This document shows, one piece after another, positions 52,286 through 63,598 of a stretch of DNA of 64,000 nucleotides. The notes beneath the pieces were generated by a model. The model made no database searches, was not told the DNA's origin, and was given only the letters and a program-made list of their open reading frames with translations. The stretch is from positions 39,683,880 to 39,747,879 of the forward strand of contig CP141132.1 in assembly GCA_035236585.1 (NCBI GenBank). Reading direction: 5' to 3'. This DNA comes from Warburgia ugandensis (Eukaryota; Streptophyta; Magnoliopsida; Canellales; Canellaceae). The position numbers were made by a program, and so were the translations under genes. How positions within the stretch are numbered: the first letter of the stretch is position 1; the number at the start of each line of letters is the position of its first letter.

Positions 52286-54269
52286 TATGTAGTTTATCTT
52301 TTTATATAGTTCAAATTTACAATTCCCCTTTCTTATGTAAAATTAGATATTTTGTGCATTGTTGCATTTGTACTCTAGGCTTTTGAAAGAGTAGAATTAA
52401 GCAAAATTAGTGTTAATAAAGTGATTTTAAGGCTAAAATATTAAAAATATAGGGATGTGCATGCAATTTATCTTTCAATATAGTTGTAATGTGAAATTCA
52501 TTTTTCTTGTGTTAAATTATATATTATGTTCATTTTTGCAATGTGCAATACGCTTTAGAAACTCTAGACTCAAGCCAAATTGGTAATAATTGAGTTATTT
52601 TTGGGACTAAAATATTGAAAATATATGATGTCTATGGAATTTACCTTTTAAGACTGTTTGAATGTGAAATTGCTTTGTTTTGTATAAAATTAGATATTTT
52701 ATGCATTTTCGCCTAGACTATTGAAACAGTATAATTAAGCCAAATTAGTCACAATTAAGTGATTTCTAAGACTATAATATTAAAAATATAGGGGTATATA
52801 TATGTAGTTTATCTTTTTATATAGTTCAAATGTAAAATTCCCCTTTCTTATGTAAAATTAGATATTTTGTGCATTGTTGCATTTGTACTCTAGGCTTTTG
52901 AAATAGTAGAATTAAGCGAAAATAGTGATAATTAAGTGATTTCTAAGACTAAAATATTAAAAATATAGGGATGTGCATACAATTTATCTTTCAATATAGT
53001 TGGAATGTGAAACACATTTTTCTTGTGTTGAATTATATATTATGTGCATTTTAGCAATGTGCACTACACTTTCGAAGCTGTAGACTTAAGCCAAATTGGT
53101 GATAATTGAGTCATTTTTAGGACTAAAATATTCAAAATATATGATGTGTATGGAATTTATCCTTTAGGATAGTTTGAATGTGAAATTGCGCTTTCCTGTG
53201 TAAAATTAGATATTTTGTTCTTTTTCGCCTAAACTATTGAAACAATATAATTAAGCCAAATTAGTCATAATTAAGTGTTTTATGAGACTATAATATTAAA
53301 AATATAGGGATATATATATATGTAGTTTATCTTTTAATATAGTTGGAATGTAAAATTGCTCTTCTTGTGTAAAAATAAATATTTTGTGCATTGTTGCATT
53401 TGTACTATAGACTTTTGAAATAGTAGAATTAAGCGAAATTAGTGATAATTCAGTGATTTCTAAGACTAAAATATTAAAAATATAGGGATGTGCATACAAT
53501 TTATGTTTCAACATAGTAGGAATGTGAAAGTCATTTTTTATGTGTTAAATTCTATATTATGTGCATTTTTGCAATGTGCACTACACTTTCGAAACTGTAG
53601 ACTTAAGCCAAATTGGTGATAATTGAGTCATTTTAAGGACTAAAATATTCAAAATATATGATGTGTATGGAATTTATGTTTTAGGTTAGTTTGAATGTGA
53701 AATTGTTCTGTCTTGTATAAAATTAGATATTTTGTTCTTTTTCGCCTAGACTATTGAAACAGTATAATTAAGCCAAATTAGTCATAATTAAGTGATTTCT
53801 AAGACTATAATATTCAAAATATAGGGATATATATCTAGTTTATCTCTTTATATAGTTGGAATGTAAAATTCCTCTTTCTTATGTAAAATTCTATATTTTA
53901 TGCATTATTGCATTTGTACTCTAGACTTTTGAAATAGTAGAATTAAGTAAAATTAGTGATAATTAAGTGATTTCTAAGACTAAAGTATTAAAAATGTGGG
54001 GATGTGCTTACAATTTATCTTTCAATATAATTGGAATGTGAAATTCGTTTTTCTTGTGTTAAATTATACATTATGCGCATTTTTGCAATGTGCACTACAC
54101 TTTCGAAACTGTAGACTTAAGCCAAATTGGTGATAATTGAGTCATTTTTAGGACTAAAGTATTCAAAATATATGACGTGTATGGAATTTATCTTTTAGGA
54201 TAGTTTGAATGTGGAACTGCCCTATGTTGTATAAAATTTGATATTTTGTGCTTTTTCACCTAGAGTATT

Positions 54270-54948
54270 GAAACAGTATAATTAAACCAAATTAGTCATA
54301 ATTAAGTGATTTCTAAGACTATTATATTCAAAATATGGGGATATATATGTAGTTTATCTTTTAATCTAGTTTGAATGTTAAACTGCTTTGTTGGTATAAA
54401 ATTAGATATTTTGTGCATTTTCGTCTAGATTATTAAAACAGTATAATTAAGCCCAATTAGTCTTAATTAAGTGATTTCTAAGACTATAATATTCAAAATA
54501 TAGGGATATATATGTAGTCTATCTTTTAATATAGTTCGAATGTGAAATTCCCCTTTCTTATGTAAAAATAGATATTTTGTGCATTGTTGCATTTGTACTG
54601 TAGACTTTTGAAATAGTAGAATTATGCGAAATTAGCGAGAATTAAGTGATTTCCACGACTAAAATATTAAAAATATAGCGATGTGCTTACAATTTCTCTT
54701 TCAATATACTTGAAATGTCAAATTCATTTTTCTTGTGTTAAATTATATATTACGTTCATGTTTGCAATGTGGACTACACTTTCGAAATTGTAGACTTAAG
54801 CCAAATTGGTGATAATTGAGTCATTTTTAGGACTAAAATATTCAAAATATATGGTGTGTGTGGAATTTATCTTTTAGGATAGTTTGAATGTGAAATTGTT
54901 CTGTCTCGTATAAAATTAAATATTTTGTTCTTTTTTACCTAGACTATT
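54270..54948 (+). repeat. Tetramer with A/C hybrid monomer (679 bp)
   Basis: The first monomer (54270-54434, 165 bp) starts as A (aattaaaccaaattagtc, actattatattcaaaata, atatatgtagtttatc). It then switches to C (tagtttgaatgttaaactgc, tataaaattagatatttt, gcattttcgtctagatt) and is followed by a complete A-B-C. One monomer has been gained relative to a trimer. Confidence 0.82.
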
Positions 54949-55450
54949 GAAATAGTATATTTAAGCCAAATTAGTCATAATTAAGTGATTTCTAAGAGTA
55001 TAATATTCAGAATATTGGGATATATATGTAGTTTACCTTTTTATATAGTTGGAATGTAAAGTTCCCCTTTCTTATGTAAAATTAGATATTTTGTGCATTG
55101 TTGCTTTTGTACTCTACTCTTTTGAAATAGTAGAATTAAGCAAAAATAGTGATTTCTAAGACTCAAATATTAAAAATATAGGGATGCACATACAATTTAT
55201 CTTTCTATATAGTTGGAATGTGAAAGTCATTTTTCTTGTGTTGAATTATATATTATGTGCATTTTTGCAATGTGCACTACACTTTCAAAACTATAGACTT
55301 AAGCCGAATTGGTGATAATTGAGTGATTTTAAGGCCTAAAATATTCAAAATATATGATGTGTATGGAATTTATCTTTTAGTATTGCTTGAATCTGAAATT
55401 GCTCTATCTTGTGTAAAATTAGATATTTGGTGCATTTTCATCTATATTAT
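54949..55450 (+). repeat. HOR unit with 11-bp deletion (502 bp)
   Basis: In B, at about 55139-55162, agcaaaaatagtgatttcta replaces the usual agtgataattaagtgatttc. The missing 11 bp lie between two direct agtgat words, so replication slippage or single-strand annealing explains the loss. Confidence 0.8.
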
Positions 55451-55965
55451 TAAAACAGTATAATTTAGCCCAATTAGTCATAATTAAGTGATTTCTAAGA
55501 CTGTAATATTCAAAATATAGGGATATATATGTAGTCTAACTTTAAATATAGGTCAAATGTAAAATTCCCTTTTCTTATGCAAAAATAGATATTTTGTGCA
55601 TTCTTGCATTTGTACTCTCGACTTTTGAAATAGTAGAATTATGCGAAATTAGTGATAATTAAGTGATTGCTAAGACTAAAATATTAAAAATATAGGGATG
55701 TGCTTACAATTTATCTTTCAATATAGTTGGAATGTGAAATTCATTTTTCTTGTGTTAAATTATATATTATATGCACATTTGCAATGTGCACTACACTTTC
55801 GAAACTGTAGACTTAACTCAAATTGGTGATAATTGTGTCATTTTAAGGACTAAAATATTCAAAATATATGATGCGGGTGGAATTTATCTTTTAGGATAGT
55901 TTGAATGTGAAATTGTTCTGTCTTGTATAAAATTAGATATTTTGTGCTTTTTGGCCTAGACTATT

Positions 55966-56645
55966 GAAACAGTATAATTAAGCCAAAATAGTCATAATTA
56001 AGTGATTTCTGAGACTATAATATTCAAAATATAGGGATATATATGTAGTTTATCTTTTAATATAGTTTGAATGCGAAATTACTTTGTCTTGTATAAAATT
56101 AGATATTTTGTGCATTTTCGTCTAGATTATTAAAACAGTATAATTAAGCCCAATTAGTCATAATTATGTGATTTCTAAGACTATAATATTGAAAATATAG
56201 GGATATATATGTAGTCTATCTTTTAATATAGTTAGAATGTAAAATTCTCATTTCTTATGTACAAATAGATATTTTGTGCGTTGTTGCATTTGTACTCTAG
56301 ACTTTTGAAATAGTAGAATTATACAAAATTAGCGATAATTAAGTGATTTCTAAGACTAAAATATTAAAAATATAGGGATGAGCATAAAATTTATCTTTCA
56401 ATATAGTTGGAATGTGAAATTCATTTTTATTGTGTTAAATTATATATTATGTCCATTTTTGCAATGTGCACTACACTTTCAAAACTGTAGACTTAAGCCA
56501 AATTGGTGATAATTGTGTCATTTTTAGGACTAAAGTATTCAAAATATATGACGTGTATGGAATTTATCTTTTTGGATAGTTTGAATGTGAAACTTTCCTA
56601 TGTTGTATAAAATTTGATATTTTGTGCTTTTTCACCTAGAGTATT
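55966..56645 (+). repeat. Second tetramer with A/C hybrid monomer (680 bp)
   Basis: The hybrid at 55966-56131 has the same A-to-C switch as 54270 (atagtttgaatgcgaaatta, ctttgtcttgtataaaatta, cgtctagattattaaaac). The next A in both cases begins ttaaaacagtataattaagc with the rare gcccaattagtc. The two tetramers are related by duplication, 1,696 bp apart. Confidence 0.82.
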
Positions 56646-58778
56646 GAAACAGTATAATTAGACCAAATTACTCATAATTAAGTGATTTTCTAAGACTACA
56701 ATATTCAAAATATAGGGATATATATGTAGTTTATCTTTTTATATAGTTGGAATGTAAAATTCCCCTTTCTTATGTAAAATTAGATATTTTATGCATTGTT
56801 GCTTTTGTACTCTACACTTTTCAAATAGTAGAATTAAGAGAAAATAATGATAATTAAGTGATTTCTAAGACTAAAATATTAAAAATATAGGGATGTGCAT
56901 ACAATTTATCTTTCAATATAGTTGGAATGTGAAAGTCATTTTTCTTGTGTTGAGTTATATATTATGGGCATTTTTGCAATGTGCACTACACTTTCGAAAT
57001 TGTAGACTTAATCCAAATTGGTGATAATGGAGTCATTTTAAGGATTAAAATATTCAAAATATATGATGTGTATGGAATTTATCTTTTAGGATAGTTTGCC
57101 TGTGAAATGGCTCTATCTTGTATAAAATTACATATTTTGTGCATTTTCGTCTAGATTATTAAAACAGTATAATTAAGCCCAATTAGTCATAATTAAGTTA
57201 TTTCTAAGACTGTAATATTCAAAATATAGGGATAAGTATGTAGTCTATCTTTTAATATAGTTCGAATATAAAATTCCCTTTTCTTATGTAAAAATAGATA
57301 TTTTGTGCATTCTTGCATTTGTACTCTAGACTTTTGAAATAGTAGAATTATGCGAAATAGTGATAATTAAGTGATTTCTAAGACTAAAATATTACAAATA
57401 TAGGGATGTGCATACAATTTATCTTTCAATATAGTTGGAATGTGAAATTCATTTTTCTTATGTTAAATTATATATTATGTGCATGTTTGCAATGTGCACT
57501 ACCCTTTCGAAACTGTAGACTTAAGCCAAATTGGTGATAATTGAGTCATTTTAAGGCCTAAATTATTCAAAATATATGATGTGTATGGAATTTATCTTTT
57601 AGGATAGTTTGACTGTGAAATTGCTCTATCTTGTATAAAATTAGATTTTTTGTGCATTTTTTGTTTAGATTATTAAAACAATATAATTAAACCCAATTAG
57701 TCATAATTAAGTTATTTCTAAGACTGTAATATTCAAAATATAGGGATATATATGTAGTCTATCTTTTAATATAGTTCTAATGTAAAATTCAACTTTCTTG
57801 TGTAGAATTAAATATTTTGTGCATTCTTGCATTTGTACCCTAGACTTTTGAAATAGTATAATTAAGCCAAATTAGTGATAATTAAGTGATTTTTAGGACT
57901 AAAATATTAAAAATATAGCGATGTGCATACGATTTATCTTTCAATATAGTTGGAATGTCAAATTCATTTTTCTTGTGTTAAATTATATATTATGTGCATT
58001 TTTGCAATGTGCACTACACTTTCGAAACTGTAGACTTAACCCAAATTGGTTATAATTCACTCATTTTTAGGACTAAAATATTCAAAATATATGATGTGTA
58101 TGGAATTTATCTTTTAGGATAGTTTGAATGTGAAATTGTTCTGTCTTGTATAAAATTAGATATTTTGTTCTTTTTCGCCTAGACTATTGAGATAGTATAA
58201 TTAAGCCAAATTAGTCATAATTAAGTGATTTCTAAGACTATAATATTTAAAATATAGGGATATATATGTATTTTATCTTTTTATATAGTTGGAATGTAAA
58301 ATTCCCCTTTCTTATGTAAAATTATATATTTTGTGCATTGTTGCTTTTGTACTCTACATTTTTGAAATAGTAGAATTAATCGAAAATAGTGATAATTAAG
58401 TGATTTCTAAGACTAAAATATTAAAAATATAGGGATGTGCATACAATTTATCTTTCAATATAGTTGGAATGTGAAAGTCATTTTTCTTGTGTTGAGTTAT
58501 ATATTATGGGCATTTTTGCAATGTGCACTACACTTTCGAAACTGTAGACTTAATCCAAATTGGTGATAATTGAGGCATTTTAAGGATTAAAAGATTCAAA
58601 ATATATGATGTGTATGGAATTTATCTTTTAGTATAGTTTGTATGTGAAATTGCTCTATCTTGTATAAAATTAGATATTTTGTGCATTTTCGTCTAGATTA
58701 TTAAAACATTATAATTAAGCCCAATTAGTCATAATTAAGTGATTTCTAAGACTGTAATATTCAAAATATGGGGATATA

Positions 58779-58783
58779 TATGT
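58779..58783. other. Target-site duplication, left copy (tatgt)
   Basis: tatgt directly precedes the LTR start TGTAATAACC and is repeated directly after the LTR end at 63594-63598. In intact A monomers the motif occurs once, as tatatatgtagtttatc. Confidence 0.93.
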
Positions 58784-59390
58784 TGTAATAACCCCAATTT
58801 TTGTAATTGATTGAGAAAATCAATAAAGTTTGAGTTTCAGATATTCCGAGCTGAAATATTTGGGTTATTTAAAATATACTTTTTATGAAAGTATAATCAA
58901 ATCATAAGACATGTAAAATTGATATTAAACTTAGCAAACCCTTCAAAATGACTGTAAGCACGACAAATTCCAAATTCGGATAAGAAATCCTTAAGTTTCT
59001 TCATTTGTTGGACAAAAGGGGTAAAATTGTAATTTTACCCAAAAATAAAAATATCCCAAAAATCAAAATATGAGACATCAAAATTTGGAATGTATTGAGA
59101 AATACAAATACAACGCTACTAAGTACACTCAAATCCGAGATCATAGGAATAAAACCCAAAATTTTATGCATAAATGGCAAACATGGTCTTTCTACACCAT
59201 GTGCGGCCCACAAGGGACCCACCAACCAATTTTATCAGCAGCCCACATGAATCATGGGTCAAAAAACATCAGCTGGTCTTGGGGAAGAAAAATTAGGCAT
59301 GGGGAAGAAAAACTGGAGCATGGAAGACTTTCATGCCATTTAATAATAATAAAATAAAATATTATAACCATGAAAAAAGACCCAAAATGC

Positions 59391-59400
59391 CTATAAATAC
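59391..59400 (+). promoter_or_regulatory. TATA box of the solo LTR
   Basis: ctataaatac is a near-ideal plant TATA box. The sequence that follows, aaaattctcttcactctccc, looks like a pyrimidine-rich transcription start and leader. It lies about 610 bp from the LTR 5' end, in the same sense as the poly(A) signal at 63389. Confidence 0.7.
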
Positions 59401-59750
59401 AACCCCAAAAATCCCCACAAAATTCTCTTCACTCTCCCTAAAAACTTAGATCTAGATCCCTCCCCAAAAACCCAAAATTTCCAAGAGATAGATCTCTTTT
59501 TAACTTGTTTTTCTTTTTAGATTGGAACAAGAGACCTAAAATCAATTAGGAACTCTGTTCTAGATCTAATTTGATCAATTCCATCATCCAAAAATTCCCA
59601 ACATATCTATTCTACAAAACCCCCAAAGAAATTTCAAGATCCAACGGTTCAAACAACGGATATTTGCAAGAAAGGTGGATTTTAGGCCATATCTTCATCA
59701 ATAAGGTATTTTTTTAAATTGGGCATATAACCAAGATTTTCTCTCCAATC

Positions 59751-59759
59751 AGGTAGGTG
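59751..59759 (+). other. AGGTAGGTG motif shared by three LTRs
   Basis: caatcaggtaggtggaaatc, about 360 bp after the TATA box. Here the motif precedes the GC-rich island, unlike in the two minus-sense LTRs. It could serve as the leader splice donor in this element; unproven. Confidence 0.45.
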
Positions 59760-59998
59760 GAAATCCTTTTCATAGATGTTTAGTACTGTTTTATGTAAAT
59801 TTTATTTTATTGTAATTTATTTTGGTAATAAAAAGGTAAAAATAAAGTAAACAACAGAACCCTTACTTATGGATGATAGAGTGCTCAGATGAAAAATCTG
59901 ACTGCACCAATTGATCTAGAAGGGTCCAAAAGCCCTAGGGTAGAATTTTCATAAAAATCAGAGACATTTTGGGCCCTCAATTGAAAGAGGATTGATTA

Positions 59999-60019
59999 GA
60001 CAGTCCAAAATGGACTGTC
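59999..60019. other. 9-bp perfect hairpin in solo LTR
   Basis: gacagtcca-aaa-tggactgtc is a perfect 9-bp stem with a 3-nt loop, right at the AT-rich to GC-rich boundary. Confidence 0.7.
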
Positions 60020-60310
60020 CGATCTCCGGATCAAATGGCGCCCAAGATGCACACGTGACGCATCAACGGAATGGCGCATGCGCTGTGCTTGGAGTGTCGT
60101 CCCAAGTGAGATAATGGCGCATCTATCAAATGCACGAGCGGACGCGCCCAACGACAGCCCGGTTTGCGGGCACGCGGACAACGGGCGTTCCGCTCGTCCC
60201 ATCCGCGTCTGTGGACGCCTCTCAAGGGCGCTTCGTCCATTCATCTGAGCGGACACGCCCAACGACCCACCTGGTTCGTTCCGCCTGACTAATCTGGGCC
60301 GTCCGTTCCT
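60020..60310. other. GC-rich island with internal repeats in solo LTR
   Basis: A CpG-rich segment within an otherwise AT-rich element. aatggcgc occurs three times (about 60034, 60070, 60113). A longer word, gagcggac(g/a)cgcccaacga, occurs at 60136 and 60247, 111 bp apart. Two overlapping minus-strand frames (88 and 69 codons) lie here; they are composition-driven and unsupported. Confidence 0.65.
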
Positions 60311-62578
60311 TGGGCCCAGATCAAATCCAGGCCCTAAGAAGGACTGTGAACTTCCAGCTTCAATTCCGGAGTCATCTGAACTCCAAATTGAGATCGGAAA
60401 GAAGCTATGGAAAGCTTGAAACCTCTATTTTCTTATGAAATGATAAAATAAACATGTTATTCAGTAAAAACTTTCTGTATTAAAGAAATAATTTTCCAAT
60501 TACCTAGATCTGAGAAGATTAGATCTTAAAAACATGTTTTAATAATGATATACTACTGAAATAAAGTGAGATCTATGGTTAACTTGGATATATATGAGAT
60601 ATATTAAGGGATCTACCCATTATGGTAGAAAAACCCTAAAAATACAAAGGGACCCACTTGAGCAATGAGATCAAGTGTGATCAGACCCTTGGGATGGAAA
60701 GAATAAATGTTGATATGATGAAATCCAAGGAAATCATGAATGGATTATGACAAAAATAGATCAATATGATCTTTTGACCTTAATAGAGAAAATTCCCTAA
60801 ATACAACTAAAATCCTTAATCAAAGGAAAAGATCTAAGATCAAATGGTTGATCATAAGTACAGGTTTCTAAAAATGTTAATGTAATTAGTTTCGTAGCAT
60901 TTTAAATATGATTATGTTATAAAGCATGTTAACATAACATTTAGACTTTAGCATGATATGTGATTTCATTGTTATCATAAGGTGTTAGATTTAATTTAAG
61001 TACCTTGCCTCATTATCATAGAATGTTAAATTATATAGTTTTATGCTTTGAATTTACAATTCATTTATGGTTGAATGTTATTAGTAGATTTACTTGTTAT
61101 GAGATAAAGAGCATAAAACATAAAAAAATGTATTCTAATGAGAAAGTAGAGTTTTATGACACAAATAAGAATGGAGTACTTTGGACTTAATTAGTAAGGG
61201 CTATAGTTAGTAGGACAATATAAGGATTTTCAAATCCTTGGCCCAAATTAGGAAAAGAATAATAAACTCCATGAATGACATTATAAATATTCATGGACTT
61301 AATTAAAATCCATTGGAAAGAGTACTTAGGGTAAACATGCTTATAGGAACCTTATGAAAGGTTGAGCTATGGTCATTCTAGTGAATGATGAACATAGTGG
61401 TTAAGGGGGTTATCTAATAGAGCCTCGCTCTTCCCCTACCTTCTGTTGATGTTTGTGAGGTCTAAACGCCTCCTTACATGAGGATTGAAGTAACCACTTT
61501 GTGTTCACCCATTCAGCTAGTAAGCCTTAGCCAATTGGAAATAAGAGTAGTCTAGATTTAGGCTTGAATAAGCTACCTTCAACCAGCACATTAACTGGTT
61601 GAATAATAATAATAAGAGCATAAAAGGTTAGTAAATTACCTAACCCTAATAAAAACAGTAAGTAAGATAAGGATGATCAAACAAGATCCATTAGATCTTG
61701 GATGATTAAGAACAATAAGAATAAGAACACTATATTATACTTAGTATGCATGTTTAGTAGTATACTTATTATAGTTCATTAGATTAGATAATCCATACCC
61801 TTGATCAAAGATGATTCAAGGAAGAAAACCAAGATCATCCTCCACAGGGATGATCCAATAACTGAACTTAGATCAAAGAAGAAGTAGATGATAGAAGATC
61901 TAGGACCTTGATCTTTATCAACATGTGTAGATTGTCAATCAAAGGATCTATGAAAGATCAAGATCAAGGAGATGGACATACAAAGACTTAGAGATGGAAA
62001 AATACTTAGATATGAAAGATCTAAAGATCATTCTAAACATCAGATCTAGTGATCAATAGGATTGTTCATAATTTATATATTGACAATATGTATGGATGTA
62101 CAGATTACATACATCAGTCAAGATCATGGAAGATTGGGGAAAAGAGATCAATCCTTAAAGGTAGGAGGATTTGATGAATGCATTTACATGAGATATACAT
62201 GATTGTACTCATGATCTTATGTTGACAAGAGTAATGATAATACTTGTACTAAATCTCTTGAAAACCTGATGATCCAACCAAACACATATAAGATGGTTAA
62301 GGACTAAACTATAAGTGAATAGGGAACTAGGAAATATTTCAACCCTAAGTAAACAGACATGTGGTCTGATATATATGAAATCTATTTTACATACAAGCTT
62401 GGAGGCTTGTGAGTTTTTTTTAATAGGCATAAGCCTAGGGGAATGCTATTGCTAGAGGAGTTATGAGGGTTTGGCTACTCACTCCTTGAAAGTTGATGAT
62501 ATGATGATACCTTGCCCTATGAGAGGCTAAAAGTCGAGTGGTGGCAATTATGGGAAGGCCACCACTATGAAAGTCTTA

Positions 62579-62625
62579 CCCCCCCCATACGGGCAGTGAC
62601 ATAATATTTTCCACCGTGGTATCAG
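62579..62625 (+). other. C8 run and PBS-like word tggtatcag
   Basis: A homopolymer of eight C (62579-62586) is followed by accgtggtatcagtggtgaa. tggtatcag resembles the start of the initiator-tRNA-Met primer-binding site of plant retrotransposons. It lies about 970 bp inside the LTR end instead of directly after it, so it is probably not the working site. Confidence 0.3.
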
Positions 62626-62999
62626 TGGTGAACAGGGCAGTGATCCGAGCGCGCTAGTACGGATCAAACTGCAGCATAGCAACCTTTCTGATTATTTTGC
62701 ACTATGATGCATATGAGAATAGGCATAGTGAAATGCCTTATGTTATAGCATAATGAAATGCTAGGTAATTGTATATTACCAATATTTCCCAAGAAGGGAA
62801 ATTCCCAGTATAAGATTAGTTGTAATACTAAATTCTCAAAATGAAGAGAATTGATCAGCTTAATTGGGAATGATATTTGACTATTTTCACGAATTTAACT
62901 GGTTTACCCATAAAGGGTATGTATGTATATAGATATACATAACTTAGAAAGTAAAGAGTATGTTTAAGGATAATGGGATTATGAAGTATTGGAATTACA

Positions 63000-63251
63000 T
63001 TGTCAATGTTATGTTTCTTGAATCCCCTACCAAGCATTTCTTGCTGAGATATTGTACTTATTGCAATATCTCAGATACAGGGAAGGAGAGTTAGGAGCTG
63101 AAGACGATAGAAGACTTGAAGAGAATTGTCAATGTTATGTTTTTTGAATCCCCTACCAAGCATTGCTTGCTGAGATATTGTACTTGTTGCAATATCTCAG
63201 ATACAGGGAAGGAGAGTTAGGAGCTGAAGACGATAGAAGACTTGAAGAGAA
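63000..63251 (+). repeat. 126-bp tandem duplication in LTR 3' region
   Basis: Two adjacent copies, 63000-63125 and 63126-63251, run from ttgtcaatgttatgtttctt to agaagacttgaagagaa and differ at only a few bases (cttg/tttg, tttctt/ttgctt, cttatt/cttgtt). Each contains a perfect 11-bp hairpin, ctgagatattg / caatatctcag, with a 9-nt loop, so the duplication also doubles this structure upstream of the poly(A) signal. Confidence 0.9.
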
Positions 63252-63388
63252 TAATCTTCAAGGTATACCCTTGAAGACATGTATTTTTCTTTGTTGAGAG
63301 TTTTATTGTATGGTGAGCTTGAGTTTTGGATTATGTAATTTGGACAAGTATTGTACCACTGTGAACCACTGGATGGATCCTGGAGTTT

Positions 63389-63394
63389 AATAAA
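63389..63394 (+). terminator. Poly(A) signal of the solo LTR
   Basis: AATAAA in gagtttaataaaagtatat, followed by T-rich sequence, about 200 bp before the LTR end. It is on the same strand as the TATA box at 59391, which supports plus-sense transcription. Confidence 0.6.
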
Positions 63395-63593
63395 AGTATA
63401 TTCCTTTAATGGAATTTTATTTTGTACACAAATTGTACTTATGTTATGTATGAAGTGGTGACTTGGGTTTTCAAAACAAGTTTTAAAGAAAAGAATTTCC
63501 GCTGCTTTGTTTTGCAAAATTTTTTTACACTCTTAAGGGCCCTGCCTGTCAAAATACTTTACAAATCATGTTTCAAAAACCCAGGTCGTCACA

Positions 63594-63598
63594 TATGT
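63594..63598. other. Target-site duplication, right copy (tatgt)
   Basis: tatgt directly after the terminal GTCACA, matching 58779-58783. It is followed by agtttatcttttaatatag, the exact continuation of the interrupted A monomer. Confidence 0.93.

Larger units (their letters stand above)
18176..58783 (+). repeat. Satellite block 2: 40.6 kb, about 79 HOR units
   Basis: Continuous satellite with no large insertion. It starts in the C monomer split by the second LTR; the first A starts at 18240 and the last at 58703. Between them lie 81 A-to-A intervals. About 71 are trimers, nearly all 510-517 bp, with two shortened by small deletions (36011, 54949). The exceptions are four dimers of 339-340 bp (21832, 22684, 23023, 23362), a 310-bp unit (40596), three tetramers of 686-688 bp (47580, 48784, 50496) and two additional A/C hybrid monomers of 165-166 bp (54270, 55966). 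Strand orientation is uniform; I saw no inversion. Variation is graded along the block, with local families of near-identical neighbours. No gene is visible in this span. Confidence 0.94.
58784..63593 (+). mobile_element. Solo LTR, 4,810 bp, plus sense, perfect TSD
   Basis: Bounded by TGTAATAACCCC and CCAGGTCGTCACA (canonical TG...CA ends) and flanked by perfect 5-bp duplications tatgt. Excision in thought restores an ordinary A monomer, so it is a single clean insertion. In order: a TATA box (59391), a CT-rich probable leader, an AGGTAGGTG motif (59751), a small GC-rich island (60020-60310), a long AT-rich middle, a C8 run (62579), tggtatcag (62617), a duplicated 126-bp segment with hairpins (63000-63251), AATAAA (63389) and the terminal segment with TTTCCGCTGC. 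No second LTR, gag-pol, polypurine tract or matching internal region is seen. I read it as a very long solo LTR of a plant Ty3/gypsy-like family; a non-autonomous element without LTRs is a weaker alternative. Open frames up to 106 codons show no domain. Confidence 0.82.

Noticed and set aside
60620..60660. Telomere-like aaaccctaa words in the LTRs
   Set aside because: Single isolated occurrences, not tandem; expected by chance in AT-rich plant DNA.
62617..62625. tggtatcag as a functional primer-binding site
   Set aside because: It is about 970 bp before the LTR terminus, the match is short, and a working site would start right after an LTR CA end.
63197..63517. 106-codon minus-strand frame near the end of the 4.8-kb LTR
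   Set aside because: Antisense to the LTR and crosses the duplicated hairpin and the poly(A) signal; no domain.
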